Source of the DNA: Streptomyces panaciradicis
Lineage (GTDB): Bacteria; Actinomycetota; Actinomycetes; Streptomycetales; Streptomycetaceae
Assembly: GCF_023516615.1 (NCBI RefSeq)
Contig: NZ_JAMGBF010000034.1
Span: 62,001-126,000 of the forward strand
DNA length: 64,000 nucleotides
Direction of reading: 5' to 3'
The notes below the pieces were generated by a model, which was given only the letters and a program-made list of their open reading frames with translations, searched no databases and had not been told where the DNA came from. A program made the translations under genes and the position numbers. Shown one piece after another: positions 43,125-50,471 of the stretch (within the stretch, counting starts at the first letter, position 1; each line of letters opens with the position of its first letter).

Positions 43125-44570
43125 TCACGCAGCGGAAGCCCAGGCCTCCATCAGATGCTCGGGCCCGTACGTGGCCGCCAGCCCGTCCACCGAGAACCCG
43201 GAGCGGGACACCGCCACCAGCGGAGTGTCCTCGTCGGCACCGGGTACGACGAGAGCGTCCCGGGCCAGCGCGGCCAGGGCGCGACGGTCGAAGGTGCCGT
43301 GCTCGTGCCACTTGATCGAGCCGACGAACTCGATCTCGCGCGCCGGCGACCGGTCCGCCCCCACGAGGTCGACCTCGGGGTTGTTGGTACGGGGCCACCA
43401 GCCGCCCACTTCTCTCACCTGCGGCCACGTGTCGTCGGGCAGCAGTCGGGCCAGGGACTCGCGTACGACGGGTTCGATCGCCCGCCCGCGCCACGAGGTC
43501 CATCCACGTTCGACCGCCTCGACCACGATCCGGCTGCGCCCGCGCTCGATCTCCGGGATCCCCTGCTCGAGGAAGGCCAGCCAGAAACGGAGGTAGGGGT
43601 CGGCGACGCGGTAGCGGCGGTCGCGGTCTCCGGGGTGAGTGGAGAGAGGGGTGTCGACGGCGATGAGCCGCTTGTCCGCGAGGGTGCGCAGGGCGGGGTT
43701 GAGCGAGCCGGGCGGGAGCGGTCGATCGGCCGCCCCGGCTTTCGCGGCGATCGTTCCGAAGGTCCGCTCACCGCTGCCGATCACGGAGAGCACGTGCCTG
43801 GCCTGGAGGGCGGTCGGGAATTCGGCGGCCAGTGCCCGCTCGGCGGAGACGAGGAGGGGGGAGGTGGGGTCGTCGAGGGCACGGGAGAGGAAGTCGGTGC
43901 GGCTCTCGCCTTCATGCCACTCCTGGCAGATGAGCGGCAGGCCGCCGGTGATCAGATGGGCGTCGAAGGCGTCAGCGGCCGGGAGCCCGGTCATGGCCAT
44001 GACCTCGGAGGGGGAGAGGGGCGCGAGGACCATCTCGACCCCTCGCTGATGGAAGGGGCGGCCGTAGGCGGAGAGCTGTTCCATCATGGCCAGGTCGCTG
44101 CCGATGAGGATGAGCAGCACGGGCTTCCGGCTCAGCACCCGGTCCCACACGGTCTGCAGGGTGCCTTCCAGGACCGGGTCGCCTTCGAGCATCCACGGCA
44201 GCTCGTCGAGTACGACGATGCTGGGGGCGTCGTCCGGGAGTACGGCGGCGAGCTGGCGCAGGGCGGTGTCCCATTCGGCGACGGTCGTGACGCCGGCGAG
44301 GAGGGCGGTGTCGGGCAGCGAGGAGTCCCTGACCTCGGCGAGGAAGCGGGCCCGTTCCCGTTGGGGGTCCTCGCCTCGGGTGGCCTGGTGGACGACGTAG
44401 GGCACCTGGGCGCGCTCACAGAAGAGGTCCACGAGCCGCGATTTCCCGACGCGACGTCGGCCGCGGAGGAGCAGGGCACGGCCGCGCTGGTCGCCTCGGC
44501 CGTCGCGTACCCAGGCGAGGTGGCGGTTCAGGGTGGCCAGCTCGGATGTGCGGCCTACGAAGCCTGGCAT
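43125..44570 (-). CDS. Archaeal-type ATPase with DUF234 nuclease-like C-terminus
   Basis: The product is 481 aa. An N-terminal STAND-type AAA domain has Walker A LLLRGRRRVGKSRLVDLF (about residue 35), Walker B PSIVVLDELPWML (about 115) and sensor LLILIGSDLAMME. A winged-helix segment follows. The C-terminal DUF234 part has a PD-(D/E)XK-like set: NNPEVDLVGADR, then EIEFVGSIKWHEHG. The family is common in archaea and actinobacteria and is suspected to be a mobile defence or toxin-like ATPase. Nothing proves its target. The AT-rich region before ATG 44570 (TTACTTGAGTATG and the near-palindrome CCATACTATGG) probably holds its own promoter, unlike the surrounding GC-rich DNA. Confidence 0.85.
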   Translation of the reverse strand: MPGFVGRTSELATLNRHLAWVRDGRGDQRGRALLLRGRRRVGKSRLVDLFCERAQVPYVVHQATRGEDPQRERARFLAEVRDSSLPDTALLAGVTTVAEWDTALRQLAAVLPDDAPSIVVLDELPWMLEGDPVLEGTLQTVWDRVLSRKPVLLILIGSDLAMMEQLSAYGRPFHQRGVEMVLAPLSPSEVMAMTGLPAADAFDAHLITGGLPLICQEWHEGESRTDFLSRALDDPTSPLLVSAERALAAEFPTALQARHVLSVIGSGERTFGTIAAKAGAADRPLPPGSLNPALRTLADKRLIAVDTPLSTHPGDRDRRYRVADPYLRFWLAFLEQGIPEIERGRSRIVVEAVERGWTSWRGRAIEPVVRESLARLLPDDTWPQVREVGGWWPRTNNPEVDLVGADRSPAREIEFVGSIKWHEHGTFDRRALAALARDALVVPGADEDTPLVAVSRSGFSVDGLAATYGPEHLMEAWASAA

Positions 44571-44717
44571 GGGGTCACCTTCCGAGCTTGCTCGTGTCGA
44601 ACATACTCAAGTAAACCATAGTATGGAGAAAACGAGTAATGAATGGTGACCGTGAGTGATGGGCGCGGGTGAACTGGAAGACGGTGAAGGGCGGGCCGGC
44701 CTCGAGGGTGATCGGGT
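44571..44717 (-). promoter_or_regulatory. AT-rich promoter region of the DUF234 ATPase
   Basis: Around 44600-44650 the A+T content is far above the neighbours. On the minus strand the near-palindrome CCATACTATGG is followed by TTACTTGAGTATGTTCG, with the inverted pair CTTG/CAAG around it. This could be an operator for the WhiJ-like regulator encoded next door, which is inference only. Confidence 0.35.
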
Positions 44718-44921
44718 TCAGGTCAGGTGGGCGATGAATGCACGCCAGGCGTGGGGGGCGAAGGCGATCACTGGGCCGGCGGGGCGCTTGCTGTCGCGGA
44801 CCGGTATGAGTGCGGGGGTGCCGTCGGCGATCTCGACGCACTCGTTGTTGCCGCCGCTGTAGGTGCTGCTGCGCCATTTTGCGCCCGACAGGTCCAGCGT
44901 GCTGTGGCGTGCGCTATTCAT
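44718..44921 (-). CDS. DUF397 small protein, partner of WhiJ-like regulator
   Basis: The product is 67 aa, MNSARHSTLDLSGAKWRSST followed by YSGGNNECVEIADG, then VPVRDSK-type and FAPHAWRAFIAHL. DUF397 proteins are found in dozens of copies in Streptomyces, nearly always beside an XRE/DUF5753 regulator, as in the whiJ and abaA loci, and they are thought to bind and modulate it. The start overlaps the regulator stop by four bases (ATGA), so production of the two proteins is coupled. Confidence 0.88.
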   Translation of the reverse strand: MNSARHSTLDLSGAKWRSSTYSGGNNECVEIADGTPALIPVRDSKRPAGPVIAFAPHAWRAFIAHLT

Positions 44922-45802
44922 GCTCTGTGCTCCTTGGCCCTGCGTCGGATGACGGCTCGGGATTCCATCGGAGAGAGCGCGGACGTGCGAGCGGCGTCGA
45001 ACAGATCTTGGTATCGGGCGACTTCCGCCTCCCGCTCCAGCCAGATGGAGCCGGTTGGGTTGTCCGCCAGCACCACGTCGAGCGCTGCCTCCTCTGAGAA
45101 ACCCAGTACTACGTACGGGCCGAACATACTCGCGTGTGCTCCGCGCGAGAACGGCAGGACCTGGATGGTCACGTTGGGCTGCTCGGAGGTCGCCAGGAGG
45201 TGCTCCAACTGTGCCTGCATCACATGAGGGCCGCCGACCTGTTGGAGGAGAACGGCCTCCGACAGCACTGCCCAGAGACGCAAAGGGGAGTCGCCAGTGA
45301 GGCGCTCCTGTCGGGCGAGGCGAACCTGGACGAACTTTTCGATCTCGTCGGCTGTCTGCCATTGTCGTGAGGCCACCGTCACGGCACGGACGTACTCCGG
45401 GGTCTGGAGCAGGCCGGGAACCAACTGCGCCTGGAACGTGCGGATCTCTCCAGCCATGGCTTCCAGCGCGATGTAGTCGCGGTACGTGTCGGCGAGGACG
45501 GATCCGTACTGGTTCCACCATCCTTGCCTGCGACGGCGGTTGGCCTTGCGGGCCAGCGCTCCCAGTCGCTCGCGAAGCTCAGGATCCGCCACCTCGTAGG
45601 CGTGCAGCATCGCGGTCAGGTCCGGGAGTCGGACGGCCACTCGACCGTTCTCGATCCGGCTGATCTTGCCCTTGGTGCAGTCGAGGGCTTCAGCAGCCTG
45701 ATTGGTGGTCAGCCCTGCCGCCTCCCGCAACCGGCGTAGCTCGTCGCCAAGTTGGCGGCCGAGCACGGTCGAGGGGTTCGGGGTGGTGCTCTTCGCAAGC
45801 AT
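44918..45802 (-). CDS. WhiJ-like XRE-family regulator (DUF5753)
   Basis: The product is 294 aa. An N-terminal XRE helix-turn-helix is present (LGDELRRLREAAGLTTNQAA, then LDCTKGKISRIENGRVAV), followed by the DUF5753 domain from about residue 95 (YRDYIALEAMAGEIRTFQAQ, LVPGLLQTPEYVRAV). This is the architecture of WhiJ-type developmental regulators of Streptomyces. Together with the DUF397 protein and the divergent ATPase it rebuilds the abaA/whiJ triad. The ATG at 45802 faces a 199-base divergent region with an inverted repeat. The regulator probably represses its own region. Its relation to the BREX genes on both sides is not known. Confidence 0.88.
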   Translation of the reverse strand: MLAKSTTPNPSTVLGRQLGDELRRLREAAGLTTNQAAEALDCTKGKISRIENGRVAVRLPDLTAMLHAYEVADPELRERLGALARKANRRRRQGWWNQYGSVLADTYRDYIALEAMAGEIRTFQAQLVPGLLQTPEYVRAVTVASRQWQTADEIEKFVQVRLARQERLTGDSPLRLWAVLSEAVLLQQVGGPHVMQAQLEHLLATSEQPNVTIQVLPFSRGAHASMFGPYVVLGFSEEAALDVVLADNPTGSIWLEREAEVARYQDLFDAARTSALSPMESRAVIRRRAKEHRA

Positions 45803-45835
45803 GCCAACACCTTTAGCAGAGCCGTGGATGCGTCA

Positions 45836-45850
45836 GGGTTGTATTAACCC
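45836..45850. promoter_or_regulatory. Inverted repeat in the WhiJ/AbaA divergent promoter
   Basis: GGGTTGTATTAACCC has 5-base arms around an A/T-rich centre. It lies 34 bases before the WhiJ-like ATG and 150 bases before the ATPase ATG, a natural place for autoregulation. Confidence 0.4.
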
Positions 45851-46001
45851 GGAAGGAGGAAGATTGAGGCCATCTCAGTCGGCAACGTTGCAGATTCGGA
45901 TGGTGCGCATACATTCTGCTGGCCATGGACATCGGCGCCCCATGGCTCGACTTGCTGTCTCTATGGGGCTCCGGCCGCGCGTCGACCCTCTGGGGGCTGC
46001 C

Positions 46002-46655
46002 ATGGCTGCACCGAATGAAGTCACCTTCCGGTTAACTCGTTGCCGTCGCAGCGTGCCCCGATCGCGAGCAATGGCGTATGCCGTGCTCATCGGCTGGGGC
46101 GTCAGCCAAGACGTCCTGGAGTCAGCAGAGTTGGTGCTCTCGGAATTGGTGACCAACGCGTTGCGAGTACGTGTGCCGGGTGACCGGCAGGTGGGCGTCC
46201 GGATCGCGCGATCCCTGGAGGACGGCCTACTGCGGCTGGAAGTCAGCGACGCGGGCTCGGGCAGGCCCGAAGTGCGGAAGCCCGGTGACGAGGAGACAGG
46301 CGGGCGCGGGCTGTTGCTCGTGGAGGCGTTGGCCCACCGCTGGGGAGTTGATGAGCGCGCGGGCGGGATCGGGAAGACCGTGTGGGCCGAGCTGAAAGCG
46401 CCGGACATCGTGGCTGAACCCGACGGGCGGGAGGTCGCGGCTGTCATGGTGCGGCCTGGCCAGCTAGTGCGAGTGTGGGGTGAGTGGCGCACTGTCCGTA
46501 CGGTGCGCACTGAGTCGTACGCGGCTGGTGGGCTCGCCGTTGTGCTTGGACTGGACGAGGGCCCGGCGCTACGGGTACACGCGGCAGAACCGTTGACCAT
46601 GCGAGACGTTGGCGTGCCCTCCACGCGGGCGAGAGGGGAGGGCACGCCGGGGTGA
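46002..46655 (+). CDS. AbaA-like HATPase (RsbW-type anti-sigma-like kinase)
   Basis: The product is 217 aa. A GHKL ATPase of the SpoIIAB/RsbW kind occupies about residues 25-135: N box ELVLSELVTNALRVR, G1 LEVSDAGSGRPE, G2 GGRGLLLVEALAHRWGVD. A C-terminal extension of 80 residues (VMVRPGQLVRVWGEWRTVRT) is unique to the AbaA-type locus. ATG 46002 (MAAPNEVTFRL) is my choice, though upstream in-frame ATG codons exist. It is divergent from the WhiJ-like gene and convergent with pglX, with no base between the two stop codons (TGATCA). Confidence 0.8.
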   Translation: MAAPNEVTFRLTRCRRSVPRSRAMAYAVLIGWGVSQDVLESAELVLSELVTNALRVRVPGDRQVGVRIARSLEDGLLRLEVSDAGSGRPEVRKPGDEETGGRGLLLVEALAHRWGVDERAGGIGKTVWAELKAPDIVAEPDGREVAAVMVRPGQLVRVWGEWRTVRTVRTESYAAGGLAVVLGLDEGPALRVHAAEPLTMRDVGVPSTRARGEGTPG

Positions 46656-49600
46656 TCAGCCCTTGGTTGACTTCCCGGGACGCCACGCGCGCAAGTCGTC
46701 GTCGGTCAGACCATGTTCACCCTGCTTGGTCGCCCGGTAGCCCGCGAAGAAGGCTGCGGGGGAGCCGCCGTACAGGGCGTCGAATTCGTCGTGCCACTGG
46801 TTGAGCCAGGGCTGAAGTTCGAGGAGGCCGGCGAGCAGCGGGGTCATCTGCTCGTCGGACAGCTCGTCGTGGTTTGTGAAGTACGTGCTGAGTGCCTGGG
46901 CCTGCTCACGGTGATCCCAGCCCGCCCAGCCGAAGAGGTGCGGGGTGCCGGAGATCGCGCCGGTGGTGTAGGAGATGAACCGCTCCTTCGGCACGTCCAG
47001 CTTCCCGCGGGCGCGCCAGTAGGACGGCTTGAGGAAGTCGGCCGATGTGTATTTCGGCGGTACGGGGATTGAATCCCGGATCCTTCGCTTGGCGGGCTCG
47101 TCCGGGGCGGCGTCTTCCTGACGCTGGAGATCCCAGACATGCTCCCAGTCGGCGCGCTTCCTCAAGCCGGTGGACTTGTAGCGCAGGGCGGCAAGGAAGG
47201 GGACATGTTCGTTGGCGAGGAGATCCGCGACGACGGTCGCCAGCTCTTTGCGGGGTGCGTACAACTCGGCGACGGAGACGAAGTCCTCGTCGAGGGAGAG
47301 AGCGGAGGTGAGCTGAGCACGGGTGAGGATGGTCGGCTGGCCGTCCTCGAACCAGAGTTCGCGGTTCTCGATGCGGTCGAGAAGCCAGGAGCGCAGGGCC
47401 TTGTCCTGGAGGGCGTCCCAACCTTCGGTCGCCCACCGGCGCTTGTACTCGGGGCGCTCGACCATGCCGATGGCGCGGGACGACTCGATGACGTCGATGC
47501 GCTTCTGGACAGTGGCCTTGTACGCGTCGGACCAGTGGTCGGGCAGGTTGGTGATGGGGGTGGACCCATGTCGCTCGAACCACTCGTCGGATGCCTCACC
47601 CTTCTCGACCCGCCGAGCGAGCACGATCTCGAAGGCCCGCTCGCCGAGGGCGAGTTCGGGGACTTCGGCCTCGGGGGCACGGAGGTCTTCGGAGTGCAGG
47701 TTGTAGAGAGAATAGACCTGCCAGTCGAGCTCCTCCTGGAGGGCGATCATGCGGGCACGAGTGTTCTCCCACGTGACGCGAGCTTCCCGGAGTTTGGGGG
47801 CGCTCGGGGGCGACGAGCTGGAAGTGGTTAGCGCGGCAGGCTCGGTGGCAGAAAGGGCTTGGGCAAGGGTGTCCAGTGCAGTGCCGAGCGCGGTGGGGTA
47901 GGCGACGGGCAGAGGGAAGTCTTCGACGTTGGTACCGGTGAACTCATAGCGTTCCTCCCATGCTTCGCTTTGGATGCCGCGACCGAGTCCACTCCCCCCC
48001 TTACCTTGACTCACCTGCTTGAGCCAGAAACAGGCGGTGGAGCTGTTGAGCAGCCCCAGCAATTTGAGATAATCTCCCTCCACGGCATCATCCCGCAGTT
48101 TAATCACTGGTGCAGTGCGATTGAAAAGGCGTGCGTCGCGATCGAAGACGAAGTGGTTGTGGGTCGCGACAAAGGCGAATCCGATGCCGAATTTGTTATT
48201 CAGCTTGCTCGGGTAATTTTCAAGATGGACGTACCATGCTCGCCCATTTTGTGTGAGTGTTTTCCCGAAGATCTTCCGGTTGCGAAGTCGAGTCCTGTCA
48301 CGCCACAGGTGTTGAGTGACTAGTGGATGCCTTGGATCGGAAAGATGTGAATTCTTGTGATCCGTGTAAGGATTGCTAACCGGGATTTCATGGTCGAATT
48401 TGAAATCCCGAACAAACTCTCCTGCGATCAATGGTCGGGTGTGCTCGCCGTGCCCATAGCGACTGGCTGTTTCGCTGTCTGGCCAAAAGAAAATGTCATC
48501 TGCTCCAGTGGATGTCGTGCGCCCGACACTTGCGCTGATGCTGCCGAGTTTCAGATTTGCCGCAGACGTAATTTGCTCCACCATTTCAAGGCCGCCGTCT
48601 GCCAAGATCCATGGTTGCTTTCCGAAGTAGCGCTCACGCGTCAGATCGTCGACGGATACCCATTGGCTGGCTGAGCCGGGTCTGTCGATTTGGTCGACTA
48701 TTGCATCCCAGACGAGCCCATTCTCTCCATCCTCTGGAATTTTAGGCTCGCCCTGGACTCCGCGCACAGTGCGGATAATCTCGGCACGTGCGTTGCCAGA
48801 CCGTCGGCGGCCAATCAGGATTACCGTAGGGGTGCCATGCTCAGGAATATAAGCCCCCGAAGTGTCGATTACTTCCGTCAGCTCGACCTTGTGTGCAAAG
48901 TACTCCTCGATCAGCCTGGTTCCGAATTCTCGCTTCATGAAGGAGTTCGCGGTGATTTGGCCAACCATGCCGTACCCGCGCCCGTCAGGATTCCCTGCTT
49001 TTGCCAGCTGAAAAAACCGCTCAGCGAAAGGAACCGATAGGGCATATGACCCTGCGCAGGATGCGTAGAGCTTCCGGTAAAGCTTATTCAGGTTGGCGTC
49101 TGCGACCTGAATGTAAGGTGGATTCCCCACCACGACGTCATATCGCCCCTGTTCCAGAATCCCGGGATGCGCATCCAAGTCCTCCGTGGCGTAGGAGAAC
49201 TCTGCAAGTGGATCCCCCGACTCTTCGTCGCCCAGAGTCAGTTCAAGCTGGCGAGCCTTGATCAGCGAGTCGCCCACCGCCAGATGGATCGGCCAGTCGT
49301 ACCGCCCTGCCTCTTCCAGCGTCCGTACCCCGGACACTGCCATCGCCGCCACCAACAACCGGAACCGCGCGATAGCCACCGCGAACGGATTGATGTCCAC
49401 CCCGTGCACGGAGTTCAACGCATACCGCACCCGCTCATGCACGTCTCGCCCAGGCTCCCGCTCCGCCCAAAGCCGGACCATCCTCCTGAACGCGCCCAGC
49501 ACAAAGTGCCCCGACCCACACGTAGGGTCGATCATCTTCAGTTCGCCGAACCGCCCGCCCAGCTCCCGCACCACCGGATTCATCGTCCGGTCGAGGATGA

Positions 49601-50399
49601 ACTCCTCCACGAATTCCGGGGTCTGAAGCAGCGCATACGTCTTCCGAGCTGCCTCCGACAGGTCCTGGTACAGGTCGCCCAGGAACCGCGTATCCCACCC
49701 CTTCGTCCCGTCCTCGTTAAGCGGGTCGGTGAAGTCGTGGACCAGCTCTCCGTCCTCCCCCCGCTCCCGCCAGAACTCCACCAGCGCCCGCGCCCCGTCG
49801 TGCGAGACCGGGATCTGATACAGCGGATTGCGCCGCTTGTCGAACAGCAGCTTGCCGGCCTGCCCGGAGCCCAGCTCCGCGAACGCCCGCTCCAGCCACC
49901 CTCGGTACGTCGGGTCCTGCTCATCCTCCACGTACTGCCGGTACCGGGCCTCCGCCAGATCCCACCGCTCGGCGTCCGGGCCTGTGAGGTACGGCTCCGG
50001 GATCAGGCGGTTGTCCTCGCAGAACCGTACGAACACCGTGCCCAGCACCCACGCCACCGCGACCTGGGTGATCCGCTCGTCCAGCCACGCGCTCCAAGTC
50101 GCCCCCGTACGACCGAGCTTGAATGCCTGGTCGTATTCAGCCCGCAGCCTCCCAGCGACAGCCTCCGCCGCCCGCACCAGCTCGGCACGCTCCTCCGGCA
50201 GCTCAGCCAGCCGCCCCTCCAGCCAGGCATCCCACTTCGGGCTCCCCTTGGGATCGGCCTTCTGTAGCTTGCCGTACTCCGTGCGCAGTGGCTTCAGGAC
50301 GGTCTCGCCGTCCCGTACCTGCTGGCCGAGGTCGACCTCGACCGCCTTCACCTGCTTGATCAGGTCCGTCAGCAGTGCCTTGGACTTGCGGTCGATCAC
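46656..50399 (-). CDS. pglX: BREX-2 adenine-specific DNA methyltransferase PglX
   Basis: The product is 1247 aa. The SAM site is MIDPTCGSGHFVLGAF (about residue 292), HGVDINPFAVAIARFRL follows, and the catalytic motif is VVVGNPPYIQVAD (about 430). A large target-recognition part follows to about residue 830. It is much richer in A/T than the rest, which suggests that it was exchanged. A run of seven G at codons 800-802 (KGGSG) could slip. I chose GTG 50399 (VIDRKSKALLTDLI), which agrees with known PglX N-termini and has AGGAGA upstream. PglX methylates host DNA so that self is spared, and in S. coelicolor Pgl it may also modify phage DNA. pglW lies 72 bases upstream, same operon. Confidence 0.93.
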   Translation of the reverse strand: MIDRKSKALLTDLIKQVKAVEVDLGQQVRDGETVLKPLRTEYGKLQKADPKGSPKWDAWLEGRLAELPEERAELVRAAEAVAGRLRAEYDQAFKLGRTGATWSAWLDERITQVAVAWVLGTVFVRFCEDNRLIPEPYLTGPDAERWDLAEARYRQYVEDEQDPTYRGWLERAFAELGSGQAGKLLFDKRRNPLYQIPVSHDGARALVEFWRERGEDGELVHDFTDPLNEDGTKGWDTRFLGDLYQDLSEAARKTYALLQTPEFVEEFILDRTMNPVVRELGGRFGELKMIDPTCGSGHFVLGAFRRMVRLWAEREPGRDVHERVRYALNSVHGVDINPFAVAIARFRLLVAAMAVSGVRTLEEAGRYDWPIHLAVGDSLIKARQLELTLGDEESGDPLAEFSYATEDLDAHPGILEQGRYDVVVGNPPYIQVADANLNKLYRKLYASCAGSYALSVPFAERFFQLAKAGNPDGRGYGMVGQITANSFMKREFGTRLIEEYFAHKVELTEVIDTSGAYIPEHGTPTVILIGRRRSGNARAEIIRTVRGVQGEPKIPEDGENGLVWDAIVDQIDRPGSASQWVSVDDLTRERYFGKQPWILADGGLEMVEQITSAANLKLGSISASVGRTTSTGADDIFFWPDSETASRYGHGEHTRPLIAGEFVRDFKFDHEIPVSNPYTDHKNSHLSDPRHPLVTQHLWRDRTRLRNRKIFGKTLTQNGRAWYVHLENYPSKLNNKFGIGFAFVATHNHFVFDRDARLFNRTAPVIKLRDDAVEGDYLKLLGLLNSSTACFWLKQVSQGKGGSGLGRGIQSEAWEERYEFTGTNVEDFPLPVAYPTALGTALDTLAQALSATEPAALTTSSSSPPSAPKLREARVTWENTRARMIALQEELDWQVYSLYNLHSEDLRAPEAEVPELALGERAFEIVLARRVEKGEASDEWFERHGSTPITNLPDHWSDAYKATVQKRIDVIESSRAIGMVERPEYKRRWATEGWDALQDKALRSWLLDRIENRELWFEDGQPTILTRAQLTSALSLDEDFVSVAELYAPRKELATVVADLLANEHVPFLAALRYKSTGLRKRADWEHVWDLQRQEDAAPDEPAKRRIRDSIPVPPKYTSADFLKPSYWRARGKLDVPKERFISYTTGAISGTPHLFGWAGWDHREQAQALSTYFTNHDELSDEQMTPLLAGLLELQPWLNQWHDEFDALYGGSPAAFFAGYRATKQGEHGLTDDDLRAWRPGKSTKG
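47994..48000 (-). repeat. G7 homopolymer in pglX (phase-variation tract)
   Basis: Seven C on the plus strand, read as AAG GGG GGG AGT in pglX. Changes in a G tract inside pglX were shown to switch Pgl on and off in S. coelicolor. In this sequence the frame is open, so the gene is in the on state. Confidence 0.8.
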
Positions 50400-50471
50400 C
50401 TGGTCACGTCTCCTGTCGTCATCCCCACCCACACGCGAACCGCTCCGAGTACGGCACGCGCGCTCAACGCA

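Noticed and set aside
48357..48674. Plus-strand frame in the A/T-rich part of pglX
   Set aside because: pglX is open and continuous on the other strand, and this frame has no start signal or homology that I recognise.
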